DNA of 64,000 nucleotides, taken from NCBI GenBank assembly GCA_001899235.1, contig MKVR01000053.1, positions 1-64,000 on the forward strand, read 5' to 3'. A program made the translations under genes and the position numbers. Shown one piece after another: positions 19,945 through 29,194 of this stretch. The notes beneath the pieces were generated by a model. It worked only from the letters and a program-made list of their open reading frames with translations. It was not told where the DNA came from and searched no databases. Position 1 is the first letter of the stretch, and each line of letters begins with the position of its first letter. Source of the stretch: Nitrosospira sp. 56-18. GTDB taxonomy: Bacteria > Pseudomonadota > Gammaproteobacteria > Burkholderiales > Nitrosomonadaceae.

Positions 19945-20664
19945 ATGAATCCCCCCCATACGCTCGATAAAGTCCGTATTGTCCTTAGCCACACCAGTCA
20001 TCCCGGCAATATCGGAGCAGCAGGCCGTGCCATGAAAACGATGGGATTGGACAAGCTCTACCTGGTCAATCCCAGGTCTTTCCCTGACAAGGAGGCTGAA
20101 AGACGTGCCGCGGGGGCATGGGAAATACTCCATGCTGCGGTTGTATGCACGAGTCTCGATGAGGCCTTGTGCGGGACCAGCCTGGCCGCGGCTGTCACCG
20201 CTCGCCCGCGCGATCTCTCGCATGAGGTGTTCGATGCGCGCCAGGGAGCGCGGGAGGTGCTCGGATATGCCCGGGGAGGCCCGGTAGCGCTGGTTTTCGG
20301 CAATGAGACCGCAGGCCTTACAACGGCGGAAGCCAGTAAATGCCAGATTTTTGTCAATATTCCCGCCAATCCGGAATACTCCTCGCTTAACCTCGCCAGC
20401 GCGGTACAAGTCATGGTTTACGAATTGCGCATGGCACTGCCGGACGTGTCGTCTTTTTCTCCGCAGCCGGGTCTGGCAGCAACTTTCGACGATATCGAAC
20501 TGCTTTACCGTCATCTGGAACGTCTGGCGATAAGCAGCGGTTTCCTGAACCTGAAAGAGCCCAAGCGTTTCGAGCAGCGCATGCGGCGGCTGTTCGCGCG
20601 GGCGCGCCTTGAAAAAGAAGAAGTCAATATGCTGCGCGGCATATTGAGCGCGCTGGAGAAATAG
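19945..20664 (+). CDS. trmJ: tRNA (Cm32/Um32) 2'-O-methyltransferase TrmJ
   Basis: TrmJ is a SPOUT-class enzyme that methylates the ribose at position 32 of several tRNAs. The 239-residue protein has the family start RIVLSHTSHPGNIGAAGRAMKT, the SAM-knot segments ALVFGNETAGLTTAE and PEYSSLNLASAVQVMVYEL, and a C-terminal helical tail with RRLFARARLEKEEVNMLRGIL. It is divergent from suhB and lies just upstream of the first iscR. Confidence 0.92.
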   Translation: MNPPHTLDKVRIVLSHTSHPGNIGAAGRAMKTMGLDKLYLVNPRSFPDKEAERRAAGAWEILHAAVVCTSLDEALCGTSLAAAVTARPRDLSHEVFDARQGAREVLGYARGGPVALVFGNETAGLTTAEASKCQIFVNIPANPEYSSLNLASAVQVMVYELRMALPDVSSFSPQPGLAATFDDIELLYRHLERLAISSGFLNLKEPKRFEQRMRRLFARARLEKEEVNMLRGILSALEK

Positions 20665-20737
20665 GAGAGTTGCCTATCGAGGCCTATCAATATTCCGTTA
20701 TCAAACGTCTTTACAACCAGGTAGTCTTCAAAAATAG

Positions 20738-20786
20738 TTGACTGCGATAAAGGGACTTTATATACTCGACTAACCTTGTCGGGTAT
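20738..20786 (+). promoter_or_regulatory. iscR1 promoter with type 1 IscR operator
   Basis: TTGACT (20738-20743) and TATACT (20761-20766) are spaced by 17 bp. A 25-bp sequence at 20762-20786, starting ATACTCGACT and ending GTCGGGTAT, fits the type 1 Fe-S-IscR consensus (ATA-n3-GACT...TC-n3-TAT). It overlaps the -10, so holo-IscR should repress this promoter. A second partial match (ATAGTTGACT) overlaps the -35 at 20734. Autoregulation is inferred from the E. coli model. Confidence 0.75.
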
Positions 20787-20889
20787 TTTGAGACTGCTCA
20801 TGACCCCAGGGCAATTATGCGCAGTATTATCCTATCGATTTCGTATCATTTCGTATCAATCCCGTACTAATTCTCATTGGAGCAGAAAA

Positions 20890-21360
20890 ATGCGATTGAC
20901 GACCAAGGGACGTTTTGCAGTAACGGCTATGATCGACCTTGCCTTGCACAGTGCAGAAGGGCCGGTCACATTGGCGGGCATCAGCGAACGTCAGAAAATT
21001 TCCCTTTCCTATCTGGAACAACTGTTCGGAAAGCTGCGGCGCAACAAGCTGGTGGGAAGCGTGCGCGGACCGGGGGGCGGATATTGCCTGACAAAGCCCA
21101 TGAGCGAAGTATCGGTGGTGGATATCATCCTTGCGGTGGATGAGCCGATCGATGCTACGCAGTGCGGCGGCAAGGAGAACTGCTACAACGATCAACGTTG
21201 CATGACGCATGACTTGTGGGCAAGCCTTAACGCCAGGATTAGGGATTATCTAGCGCTGGTTACCCTGGAGCAACTGGTGGCGAGTCCAAAAGTAAAAGAT
21301 ATCGCCGTCTTGCAGGACATGAGGGCCTGTAAAAGCGAGGAAGAAGCCGCTCTGGCCTGA
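20890..21360 (+). CDS. iscR: Fe-S cluster regulator IscR, copy 1
   Basis: IscR is an Rrf2-family winged-helix regulator that senses Fe-S status through a [2Fe-2S] cluster. The 156-residue protein starts MRLTTKGRFAVTAMIDLALH. It has the DNA-binding region up to about residue 65 (SLSYLEQLFGKLR, GPGGGYCL) and the cluster ligands Cys92, Cys98 and Cys104 followed by His107, at the same positions as E. coli IscR. GGAG precedes the ATG by eight nt. It is followed by a cysteine desulfurase but no scaffold gene. A close paralog lies at 46065. Confidence 0.93.
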   Translation: MRLTTKGRFAVTAMIDLALHSAEGPVTLAGISERQKISLSYLEQLFGKLRRNKLVGSVRGPGGGYCLTKPMSEVSVVDIILAVDEPIDATQCGGKENCYNDQRCMTHDLWASLNARIRDYLALVTLEQLVASPKVKDIAVLQDMRACKSEEEAALA

Positions 21361-21477
21361 CGGGACTTCCCGCCTTTCTTCGGATTCGACAACTGGATCC
21401 GCCGGTAGCGATATCATGCCCGCGAACCAATAGCCAATACTGGCTGGAGTTGGCCGAATTGGCTGAATGGAATCTCG

Positions 21478-22635
21478 ATGACCTACACATATTTCGATCA
21501 TAACGCCACGACGGCTGTGGATGATGAAGTCCTGGATGCCATGCTGCCGTATTTCCAGAAAGAGTTCGGCAATGCTTCCAGCCGGCACGTTCGCGGTATT
21601 GCGGCACGCCAGGCTATAAACCGGGCACGGGAACAGGTAGCGGAAGCAGTTGGCGTGCAGCCAGCGCAAGTAGTGTTTACCAGTGGTGGATCAGAAGCGA
21701 ATAATCTCTTCATGCTCGGAGCAGCAGGCTATCTCAAGCCTTCACGTGTTATCGTCAGTTCGATCGAACATCCCTGCGTAATGAAGGCAGCGCAGGAATT
21801 GGCGCGGAACCCGGACAGGAAATGGGATTTGCGCCGCATTGCAGTGGACGCCCTTGGAAGGGTGGAGGCCGCCGATGCCGAACGCGCCCTGAATGAGCGA
21901 ACGGCGGGGCTTGTCTCGGTAATGTTGGCCAATAACGAAACCGGCGTGATACAGGATGTGGCAGCCGTGGCCGAGAAGGCCAGGGCCGCTGGCGCGTGGG
22001 TGCACACAGACGCGGTGCAGGCGCTTGGAAAGATTCCGGTGAATTTTGCAGCGCTCAAGGTTCATGCCATGACGATATCAGGCCATAAAATCAATGGTCC
22101 CAAGGGTGCCGCCGCTCTTATCATGGACAAGCGCCTGCCGCTCAAGCCGATGATTTTTGGTGGAGGGCATGAAAATGGATTGCGCTCCGGGACAGAAAAC
22201 GTTCCTGCCATCGTGGGGTTCGGAGTGGCGTGCGCCCTGGCCAGAAAAAGAATTACGGAATCCGCGTCGCGCCTTTTGGCGATGCGCACGCAGCTGGAGC
22301 AGGGGCTGCGCGAGATGGGTGCGGTAGTTTTTGGCCTTGGCGCCGAGCGCTTGCCGAACACATGCTATTTTTCTCTGGAAGGCATCGAGGGCGACACCCT
22401 GGTCGTCCGCATGGACAAGGCAGGTTTCGCAGTGGCCAGCGGCGCTGCCTGTTCCAGTGTAAATCCCGGCCGCAGTCATGTGCTGGAAGCGATGGGCGTG
22501 GATCCCCTATTGACGCGTTGCGCCGTGCGAGTGAGCCTGGGCAATAGTAATTCTCCGGAGCAGGTGGACAGTTTCCTCCAAAGCCTTCGGTCTATAACAG
22601 ACCAGCTAAAACAGATGAGCATGGCTGCCATCTGA
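21478..22635 (+). CDS. Cysteine desulfurase, IscS/NifS class I
   Basis: This PLP enzyme removes sulfur from cysteine and passes it on as a persulfide. The 385-residue protein has the pyridoxal lysine at 204 in TISGHKINGPKG, the aldimine-binding histidine in SSIEHPCVMKA, and the catalytic Cys324 in ASGAACSSVNPGRS, with the longer active-site loop of class I enzymes. It lies 117 bp after iscR1 in the same direction and probably shares its regulation. No iscU, iscA, hscBA or fdx follows, so it is an orphan desulfurase beside the separate suf operon. Confidence 0.88.
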   Translation: MTYTYFDHNATTAVDDEVLDAMLPYFQKEFGNASSRHVRGIAARQAINRAREQVAEAVGVQPAQVVFTSGGSEANNLFMLGAAGYLKPSRVIVSSIEHPCVMKAAQELARNPDRKWDLRRIAVDALGRVEAADAERALNERTAGLVSVMLANNETGVIQDVAAVAEKARAAGAWVHTDAVQALGKIPVNFAALKVHAMTISGHKINGPKGAAALIMDKRLPLKPMIFGGGHENGLRSGTENVPAIVGFGVACALARKRITESASRLLAMRTQLEQGLREMGAVVFGLGAERLPNTCYFSLEGIEGDTLVVRMDKAGFAVASGAACSSVNPGRSHVLEAMGVDPLLTRCAVRVSLGNSNSPEQVDSFLQSLRSITDQLKQMSMAAI

Positions 22636-23052
22636 ACAATTTTCTTTACTCCTTCTACAGGGAGAACGGGTTTCTCCTGCTTCTTCCTGCTGCACCGGAG
22701 GGTATACTCTTCATTGATCCATACAAATGGGGCAGCGAATAGCGAATAGCTGCTGTGCCGCGGATAAGTGGCAGTCTGTCCTGTTCAATCTGGTTTTTCT
22801 GTACTTCGCTTCATCCGTTTTTCGTAGTTTCCAGTAATGTTCAGTAATGAGAAGGTAACGCGCATCCGATATGCTTTATTCTCATCATTCTCCATTTCCC
22901 GATCTCATCCAGGTCAACTTTCATTGTGCGATGGCGTACAGATTGGGGACCCGAAAACTGAAAAAATACCAAGGAATTTCCTCTTCGAAAATTTGAGGAT
23001 TGGCACAATCGGGCGGTGATGGATCTGCTCTTTGATTTCTTCAGGAGGAGAG
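22636..23052. other. Intergenic gap between desulfurase and cytochrome gene
   Basis: A short stem GGAGAA/TTCTCC at 22661-22677 lies 25 bp past the desulfurase stop and could aid termination, but no T-run follows. The remaining 370 bp show no convincing gene, RNA or repeat. A promoter for the cytochrome is expected here but I could not assign one. Confidence 0.4.
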
Positions 23053-24609
23053 ATGAAAACGACAAAAATCCTGGCATGCTGTTTGACCTTCGCCGGATTG
23101 GGATCAAGCATGAACCATGCGCTTGCCCAAACTGACCAGTACGATCGGCCGCGGCAAACACAAACGGCTGGAAGCCAGCCGGATGCGGTTCGAGATGCGC
23201 AGTCCGTGCGAGAAGTGCCGGTTTCCCGTCCCGAGCAGAACAGGAACGAACACGACCGCTCCGGCGTATTTTCCGCGATGAGCGCCATGCCTTCGTCGCC
23301 TGCGTTTAATAACCAGCCTGATAAAGGAAAAACACCCGGTTTTGATTTCTACCGCGATCCATTGAACGCCAGGAAGCCGATGCAGACGTTCGAAGAAATC
23401 ATGAAAATGGATGTCGCAGACCGAAGCGGAGTCATGAGAGCCCAGCGCGAACTGCTCATGCAGCGCTATAACCTGACTCCCGTGCTGGATCGGGAAGCAA
23501 AAATGTCGCGTGGCAAACCCTTGGCAATAGGACCGACCGCGCGCCTGCAGGGGGGGTTAACCTGGCAAAGGCTGGCAAGCATGTCTCCCGCGGAGATACG
23601 AAGCCAGAATGTTTTTCCGTATCCGGCATTGCCTCACCCCAAGCAGTCTCCGGGAGGACAGGTTTTTCCGCAAGTGCAGCTCGACATGTTTCCCCGCCTG
23701 CAGCGGTTTGATGTCGAGTTTGATCTCCCCGATGCCTTTTTGCCGGAGTTTCCTCCCGCCATATTTCTTCAAACCCGGCCTGAGCTTGGCGACGTCTCGC
23801 GCGGAGAAGTGGTATCGATCAATAATTACTACCGCCTGTTCAAGGATATCCTGACGCCCGTGCAGCTGGATGGATTGCGGATGCTGCTTACTCCTTTTCC
23901 CCAGGAGGAATTCAATCCGACCGATGACCGCAAGAGCGCGCAGCCCAGCCTGGGGGTCGCCTGTCTCGACTGCCATGTGAATGGGCATACGACCGGGCAG
24001 TTTCATCTCAGTCCGGATATCCGGCCCCAGGAGCGCCGTTTCCGCCTGGATACCGTCAGCTTGCGTGGACTGTATAACCAGCAGGTCCATGGCTCCAAAC
24101 GAAGCCTGCGTTCGGTCGAGGATTTCACTGAATTCGAGTTCCGCACGGCTTACTTCAATGGCGATCCGATTCATGCGATGAAAAAGGGAATGACCATTTT
24201 TGATCGTATCCATGTGAGCCATATGGCGCAGTTCCAGAATATGCTCGATTTTCCACCGGCCCCCAAGCTGGATAGCCGGGGCCAGCTGGATCCCGGTAAG
24301 GCGACGGATAAGGAGCTTCGCGGTGAAAAGCTTTTTTATGGGAAGGGCCAGTGCGCCGCCTGCCATAAACCGCCAGCTTTTCTTGATAACCAGATGCATG
24401 ACCTGAAGCTCGAACGATTCCTCAACGAGCCAGGGGATGGGCCGATGAAGACGTTTACGCTACGCGGAATCAAGGACAGTCCACCCTATTTTCATGATGG
24501 CCGTCTATTGACGCTAGAGGATACCGTCGAGTTCTTCAATCTCGTACTCGGGCTCAAACTGACCGACGAGGAAAAATCGGATCTCGTGGCGTTCCTGCGC
24601 GTGCTGTAG
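23053..24609 (+). CDS. Di-haem cytochrome c, CCP/MauG-like C-terminal part
   Basis: The 518-residue protein has a signal peptide (MKTTKILACCLTFAGLGSS...ALAQ) and two c-type haem motifs, CLDCH (304-308) and CAACH (434-438), so it is periplasmic. The C-terminal part (LRGEKLFYGKGQCAACHKPPAF, LRGIKDSPPYFHDGRLLTLEDTVEFFN) matches the cytochrome c peroxidase/MauG superfamily. The first 290 residues are unusual and lack a haem motif. Haem order and length are not those of a standard CcpA. AGGAGG sits four nt before the chosen ATG. Electron partner and substrate are unknown; it stands alone. Confidence 0.75.
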   Translation: MKTTKILACCLTFAGLGSSMNHALAQTDQYDRPRQTQTAGSQPDAVRDAQSVREVPVSRPEQNRNEHDRSGVFSAMSAMPSSPAFNNQPDKGKTPGFDFYRDPLNARKPMQTFEEIMKMDVADRSGVMRAQRELLMQRYNLTPVLDREAKMSRGKPLAIGPTARLQGGLTWQRLASMSPAEIRSQNVFPYPALPHPKQSPGGQVFPQVQLDMFPRLQRFDVEFDLPDAFLPEFPPAIFLQTRPELGDVSRGEVVSINNYYRLFKDILTPVQLDGLRMLLTPFPQEEFNPTDDRKSAQPSLGVACLDCHVNGHTTGQFHLSPDIRPQERRFRLDTVSLRGLYNQQVHGSKRSLRSVEDFTEFEFRTAYFNGDPIHAMKKGMTIFDRIHVSHMAQFQNMLDFPPAPKLDSRGQLDPGKATDKELRGEKLFYGKGQCAACHKPPAFLDNQMHDLKLERFLNEPGDGPMKTFTLRGIKDSPPYFHDGRLLTLEDTVEFFNLVLGLKLTDEEKSDLVAFLRVL

Positions 24610-24708
24610 CTCGACCAATGACGATTCGGAGGAATCAAAAGGAATGAATGATGGAATGACAGCCTGACTGGACGATATCACCCCCGTAATATCCTATGGA
24701 GAATTCTC

Positions 24709-25764
24709 ATGAGCCTGAACACTGCCTCTGCCTCACCCGCAACTTCTGTCCGGAAAGAAGTGCTTTCTCTTAAAGGGTCAGTATCTCGAAAGCCGGCAAA
24801 AGTGATACGCAAGGCGGTGTTTCCGGTTGCAGGCCTGGGAACGCGTTTTCTGCCGGCGACCAAAGCGATAGCGAAGGAAATGCTGCCGATCGTGGATCGC
24901 CCCCTGATCCAGTATGCGGTCGATGAAGCCGTAGCGGCCGGGATTGAAGAAATCATTTTTGTAACCCATCGCAGCAAGCGAAGCATCGAGGATCACCTGC
25001 ATCGCTCGGTGGAACTGGAAGCCGAACTGTCCACCCAGGGCAAGCATGCCACCCTTAAAATGTTACGCCAGCTTACACCCAGCGGAGTTTATTTCAGCTT
25101 TGTCCGGCAGGAAGAACCGAAGGGATTAGGGCATGCGATCTACTGCGCACGGCGGCTGGTCGGCAATGAATCTTTCGCTGTGCTGCTTCCCGATGACCTG
25201 ATCGATGGGCAGCCGCCGGTGCTGGCTCAAATGGTCGCGCAATACGAGCGCACGCCAAACAGTCTCATCGCCGTTCGGTCTGTGCCGAGGGAAGATACAC
25301 GCCGCTACGGCGTGGTGGATGCAGCGGCAGAGGAAGCAGGAAGCCGTATCGCGAAAATTCGCAGCCTCGTGGAGAAGCCCGCCCCCGAGGTTGCACCTTC
25401 GACCATGGCGATCGTGGGACGCTATATCCTTTCGCCCGCGATTTTCGAGTGCATAGCGAATCTTGGTCCGGGAATAGGGGGGGAAATTCAACTTACCGAT
25501 GCGATATCCCGCCTGCTGAAGCTGGAACCGGTCATGATCTATCGTTACCAGGGCAAGCATTACGATTGCGGAAGCAAGGCAGGTTTCCTAGCGGCCACCG
25601 TGGCGTATGGCTTGCGGCATCCCGAAGTCGGGGAAGAATTTCGCGAAATTCTACTGAAGGCTGTGCATGAGCTTGCGACGGAGGCTGCTTATCCTTCAAG
25701 TTTCGGATCAGACGAGGATGTCCATCCGGCGACCCTGATGCGGGGGGCGCTGCAAAGCGTCTGA
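24709..25764 (+). CDS. galU: UTP-glucose-1-phosphate uridylyltransferase
   Basis: GalU makes UDP-glucose for LPS, exopolysaccharide and related sugars. The 351-residue protein has the nucleotidyltransferase start FPVAGLGTRFLPATKAIAKEMLP, the metal-binding LLPDDLIDG, and the C-terminal EIQLTDAISRLL and YDCGSKAGFL. About 34 residues rich in Ser, Ala and Lys precede the core, longer than usual; the ATG at 24709 has TGGAG upstream, so the extension is probably real. It converges on psd with only 26 bp between stops. Confidence 0.93.
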   Translation: MSLNTASASPATSVRKEVLSLKGSVSRKPAKVIRKAVFPVAGLGTRFLPATKAIAKEMLPIVDRPLIQYAVDEAVAAGIEEIIFVTHRSKRSIEDHLHRSVELEAELSTQGKHATLKMLRQLTPSGVYFSFVRQEEPKGLGHAIYCARRLVGNESFAVLLPDDLIDGQPPVLAQMVAQYERTPNSLIAVRSVPREDTRRYGVVDAAAEEAGSRIAKIRSLVEKPAPEVAPSTMAIVGRYILSPAIFECIANLGPGIGGEIQLTDAISRLLKLEPVMIYRYQGKHYDCGSKAGFLAATVAYGLRHPEVGEEFREILLKAVHELATEAAYPSSFGSDEDVHPATLMRGALQSV

Positions 25765-25790
25765 TTGCGGTAGAGGTTCCTGGCAGCAAC

Positions 25791-26696
25791 CTATCGGGCG
25801 TTTGCCTGTTCAATCCTCATTTCGGTGCTGGCGGTGGTGGTGGCCATCATTTCCCCGAGCCGCACGGCTTGCGTGGAAACCCATGCCTCATTGAACATCA
25901 TGCCGCTTTTCGGGAATAGCATGACCACCGTCGATCCAAGCTGGAACCGGCCCATTTCATCACCCTTCTGCAACACCGGACCCCGTTCGCCGTAGCGCCA
26001 TTTCTGTATTCCTGCCGAATGGCTGGGGTTGACAACTCCATGCCAGACCGTGGATATGCTACCGACGATCGTGGCTCCAACCAGGACCATTACGAATGAC
26101 GCGCCTTCCGATTCGAACACGCAGACCACGCGTTCGTTCCGTGCGAATAGACCCGGGATGCCGCGAGCCGTAGCGGGATTTACCGAGAACAGGGAACCGG
26201 GAATGTAAGTCATGCTCGTCAATCTGCCAGCGCACGGCATGTGGACGCGGTGATAATCGCTGGGACTGAGATATACCGTCGCGAAATGACCGTCGTAAAA
26301 CTGATCGGCGAGTTCCTGGTCCCCTCCCACCAGAGCCATGGTGGAGTAGTTGTGCCCTTTGGCCTGCAATATCTGGTTTCCGCCAATAACGCCAACCTGG
26401 CTTATAAAACCATCGGCCGGACAGACATAATCCGCCTTTGAAATGAAGCGCTTTCCGGGCGCCAGCGCACGGGTGAAGAATTCATTGAAGGTGCGATAAT
26501 GATGAACATCCCGCTCGGCTGCCTCCTCCATGTTGACGCCATAGCGCCTGATGAACCAGCGGATGATCAACGTGGTGATGGGTCCAGCTTCGGCATTGGC
26601 AACTTTTCCCGCGAAAATTGTCAATGCCTGCTTGGGTATGAGATATTGGGGAAATACCGAAAAGAACTCGCTGAACACTTTGGATACCTGGGACAA
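25791..26696 (-). CDS. psd: Phosphatidylserine decarboxylase
   Basis: Psd makes phosphatidylethanolamine from phosphatidylserine in the inner membrane and self-cleaves to form a pyruvoyl group. The protein carries the cleavage motif Leu-Gly-Ser-Thr at 253-256 and the other triad motifs ADGF (Asp95) and YHRVHMP (His152). Downstream of the cleavage site the C-terminal tail is about 47 residues. A TTG at 26696 gives 301 residues; the start is uncertain because no ribosome binding site is evident, and a GTG a few codons inside (GTG-TTC-AGC) is possible. Confidence 0.92.
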   Translation of the reverse strand: MSQVSKVFSEFFSVFPQYLIPKQALTIFAGKVANAEAGPITTLIIRWFIRRYGVNMEEAAERDVHHYRTFNEFFTRALAPGKRFISKADYVCPADGFISQVGVIGGNQILQAKGHNYSTMALVGGDQELADQFYDGHFATVYLSPSDYHRVHMPCAGRLTSMTYIPGSLFSVNPATARGIPGLFARNERVVCVFESEGASFVMVLVGATIVGSISTVWHGVVNPSHSAGIQKWRYGERGPVLQKGDEMGRFQLGSTVVMLFPKSGMMFNEAWVSTQAVRLGEMMATTTASTEMRIEQANAR

Positions 26697-26953
26697 AAAT
26701 AACCGGAAATTATAATCGGGCTGGGGGATTAAGTCTTGCTGTGATCTTCAACTGCTTTGGCAAAAGCAGTGTTGTCCACTATGGGATACGTTTAATGACT
26801 TCAATCCGGGATAAAAATTCCAGTGCGCCTTCGACAATGCAATGATCTTCAATCCGGCAGCTTGAGAAGGCTCTGGATTCCGGTTCGCCACTGGCGCAGC
26901 GGCCGGAATGACGGGTATTTTTTATGCAGTGAATTTATGACTTACCACACCTG
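26697..26953. other. Intergenic, upstream of psd, no gene seen
   Basis: About 250 bp between psd (minus) and the inverted-repeat element. No open frame with a ribosome binding site, no RNA gene and no clear promoter was recognised. The psd promoter should lie at its left end. Confidence 0.35.
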
Positions 26954-27110
26954 GCAGCTTGTCGGACTTAAAGGAAATCGGCTGTAAAAGCGTCTGGCTG
27001 GTCTTATTTCGTCGCTTTTTCGATCAATAGAACAACTATTGGCCTTCAAAATCGGCAAAATCCTCCTCACCCAGTCACATTTTCGCTTCGGTTGTCAGTC
27101 CGACAGGCTG
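26954..27110. mobile_element. 157-bp inverted-repeat element (MITE-like)
   Basis: CAGCTTGTCGGAC at 26955-26967 and GTCCGACAGGCTG at 27098-27110 are inverted repeats with one mismatch in 13. The interior has no coding frame of note. The right end stops exactly at the stop codon of the ABC exporter (27111-27113). A diverged partial copy may lie at 195-250. The size and ends suit a miniature element mobilised in trans by a transposase; no target duplication was identified. Confidence 0.5.
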
Positions 27111-28979
27111 CTAGAAGCCGTCAATTGTCCCGGCCTTCGAAAGCTTGGGCGAGTTTGCCGGGAGAGATTCTTCAGCTGAAATCGCCGGCGATTGCAGGTG
27201 GGCCCGTTCTTCCTGCTGCTGAAGCCGCCACATATGCGCATAAGCGCCATTAGCCGCAAGCAGTTCCAGGTGAGCGCCACGTTCTATAATACGGCCATTG
27301 CTCATCACCAGTATCTGGTCGGCATCCGCTATGGTCGACAGCCTGTGGGCGATGGTTAAAGTGGTACGGTGCATGGCGACACGTTTAAGCTCAGCCTGGA
27401 TGGCTTTTTCCGACTTCGAGTCCAGTGCCGAAGTTGCCTCATCAAATATCAGTATTCTTGGGTTCTTCAGGATCGCACGCGCTATGGCCACGCGCTGTTT
27501 TTCTCCTCCGGAAAGTTTCAAGCCGCGCTCCCCCACCGTGGTTTCATATTTTTTCGGCAGGCTTTCGATAAAGTCGTGAATATGCGCCGCCGTCGCCGCC
27601 GCGATGATCTCCTCCCTGGCTGCATGGGGACGCCCATAGGCGATATTGTAATAAATCGTGTCGTTGAACAGGACAGAGTCCTGGGGAACAATTCCAATGG
27701 CTGCGCGCAGGCTTTTCTGCGTCACTCCCTTTATGTCCTGTCCATTTATCAGGATTCTGCCCGAGGTTGTGTCATAGAAGCGAAACAGCAACCGGGCCAA
27801 TGTCGACTTTCCCGATCCGCTGTGTCCGACGACAGCGACATTACCGCCTGGAGGAATCTCGAAGCTGACATCAAATAGAATTTGCCGATTGGGTTCATAG
27901 CTGAAATCGACATTTTCGAAGCGAACCTCGGCACTGTTTCCGGCAAGCTCGATTGCATCGGCGCTGTCCTTGATTTCCTCATCCTCTTCCAGCAGGCTGA
28001 ACATTTTTTCCATGTCGGCCAATGAGTGTTTGATCTCCCGATAGACGAACCCCAGAAAATGCAGCGGCATGTAGAGTTGCAGCATGAAAGCGTTGATCAG
28101 CACCAGATCGCCCAATGTCATCGTTCCCTGGATAACCTCCTGCGCCGCCAGCGAAAGCAGGAGTGTAATTCCTATCGCGATGATGACGCTCTGCCCGGAG
28201 TTGAGAAGAGCAAGCGATGTCTGGTTGCGAACCGCTGCCATCTCCCATTTTTGCAGATGTTCATCATAGCGCCGGGTCTCCCACGCCTCGTTGCCGAAGT
28301 ACTTGACCGCTTCATAGTTCAGCAGGCTGTCGATCGCCTGGGTATTGGCTTTTGAGTCCATGTCGTTCATCGTCCGCCGAAAGATCATGCGCCACTCTGT
28401 CACGACCAGGGTGAGCGTGATGTACGCGGTCAGGGTGCCGAAGATGATCACCGAGAACCATGTGCTGTATCTGGATAGGAGAATGACCGCAACCAGCCCG
28501 ATTTCCAGCAATGTCGGCAAGATATTGAACAGCATGAAATTGAGAAGAAAAGAGATGCCGCGCGATCCGCGCTCGATATCGCGGGATACGCCCCCTGTCT
28601 GGCGCTGCAGATGAAAACGCAGCGACAAGGCGTGCAGGTGGTTGAATACATTGATAGCCGCGCGGCGTATGGCGCGCTGCGTGACCTTGGCGAAGATCGC
28701 ATCCCGCAGCTCTCCGAATAGCGTACTGCCCAGGCGCAGCGCGCCATAGCCAGCCAGCAGAAGAACCGGCAGGGCCATCAGCGCGCGCGGGCGGTCAAGA
28801 GCGTCTATGATTTCCTTCAGCACCAATGGAACGCCCACATTGGCGAGCTTCGCCATGATGAGGAGTGACAATGCGAGAACGACCCTTCCTTTGAATTCCC
28901 AAAGATAAGGCAGCAGGCTGCGGATGGTCTTCCAGTCGTTTCGGTTGGCGGGTGGTTCTTCCAGGCGGGTGGGGCGCAT
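27111..28979 (-). CDS. Atm1/HMT1-type ABC exporter (fused membrane and ATPase)
   Basis: This half-transporter belongs to the family of mitochondrial Atm1 and bacterial relatives that export glutathione-linked sulfur or metal species. The 622-residue protein has six membrane segments in its first 320 residues and the family hallmark NYEAVKYFGNEAWE. The ATPase has Walker A GHSGSGKST, signature LSGGEKQR and Walker B ILIFDEATSALD. The ATG at 28979 (MRPTRLEEPPANRNDW) fits the family; the frame is open 43 codons further up. Its last residues (SKAGTIDGF) run to the edge of the inverted-repeat element. Presence in a genome rich in Fe-S genes suits the role. Confidence 0.88.
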   Translation of the reverse strand: MRPTRLEEPPANRNDWKTIRSLLPYLWEFKGRVVLALSLLIMAKLANVGVPLVLKEIIDALDRPRALMALPVLLLAGYGALRLGSTLFGELRDAIFAKVTQRAIRRAAINVFNHLHALSLRFHLQRQTGGVSRDIERGSRGISFLLNFMLFNILPTLLEIGLVAVILLSRYSTWFSVIIFGTLTAYITLTLVVTEWRMIFRRTMNDMDSKANTQAIDSLLNYEAVKYFGNEAWETRRYDEHLQKWEMAAVRNQTSLALLNSGQSVIIAIGITLLLSLAAQEVIQGTMTLGDLVLINAFMLQLYMPLHFLGFVYREIKHSLADMEKMFSLLEEDEEIKDSADAIELAGNSAEVRFENVDFSYEPNRQILFDVSFEIPPGGNVAVVGHSGSGKSTLARLLFRFYDTTSGRILINGQDIKGVTQKSLRAAIGIVPQDSVLFNDTIYYNIAYGRPHAAREEIIAAATAAHIHDFIESLPKKYETTVGERGLKLSGGEKQRVAIARAILKNPRILIFDEATSALDSKSEKAIQAELKRVAMHRTTLTIAHRLSTIADADQILVMSNGRIIERGAHLELLAANGAYAHMWRLQQQEERAHLQSPAISAEESLPANSPKLSKAGTIDGF

Positions 28980-29194
28980 CGATCTTGGAGTTAGGGATGG
29001 CGATATCGGGATGAATAGCAGAATGAAATCTATCTTATATTGCTGCCAATTCCAGGTGAGAAGGTTGAAATATGGACATAGCCTTCTATAGTACAAAAGT
29101 GGCGGCAATTTGTAGATAAGAGTTCTTTCGGACTATCAATAGCGTCAATTTATCGTCTCCGCCGTCATCCCTTTCAACCAACCTGGAGATGAAA

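Noticed and set aside
22661-22677. Stem GGAGAA/TTCTCC after the orphan desulfurase as a terminator
   Set aside because: The stem is short and not GC-rich, and no T-run follows, so I did not list it as a feature of its own.
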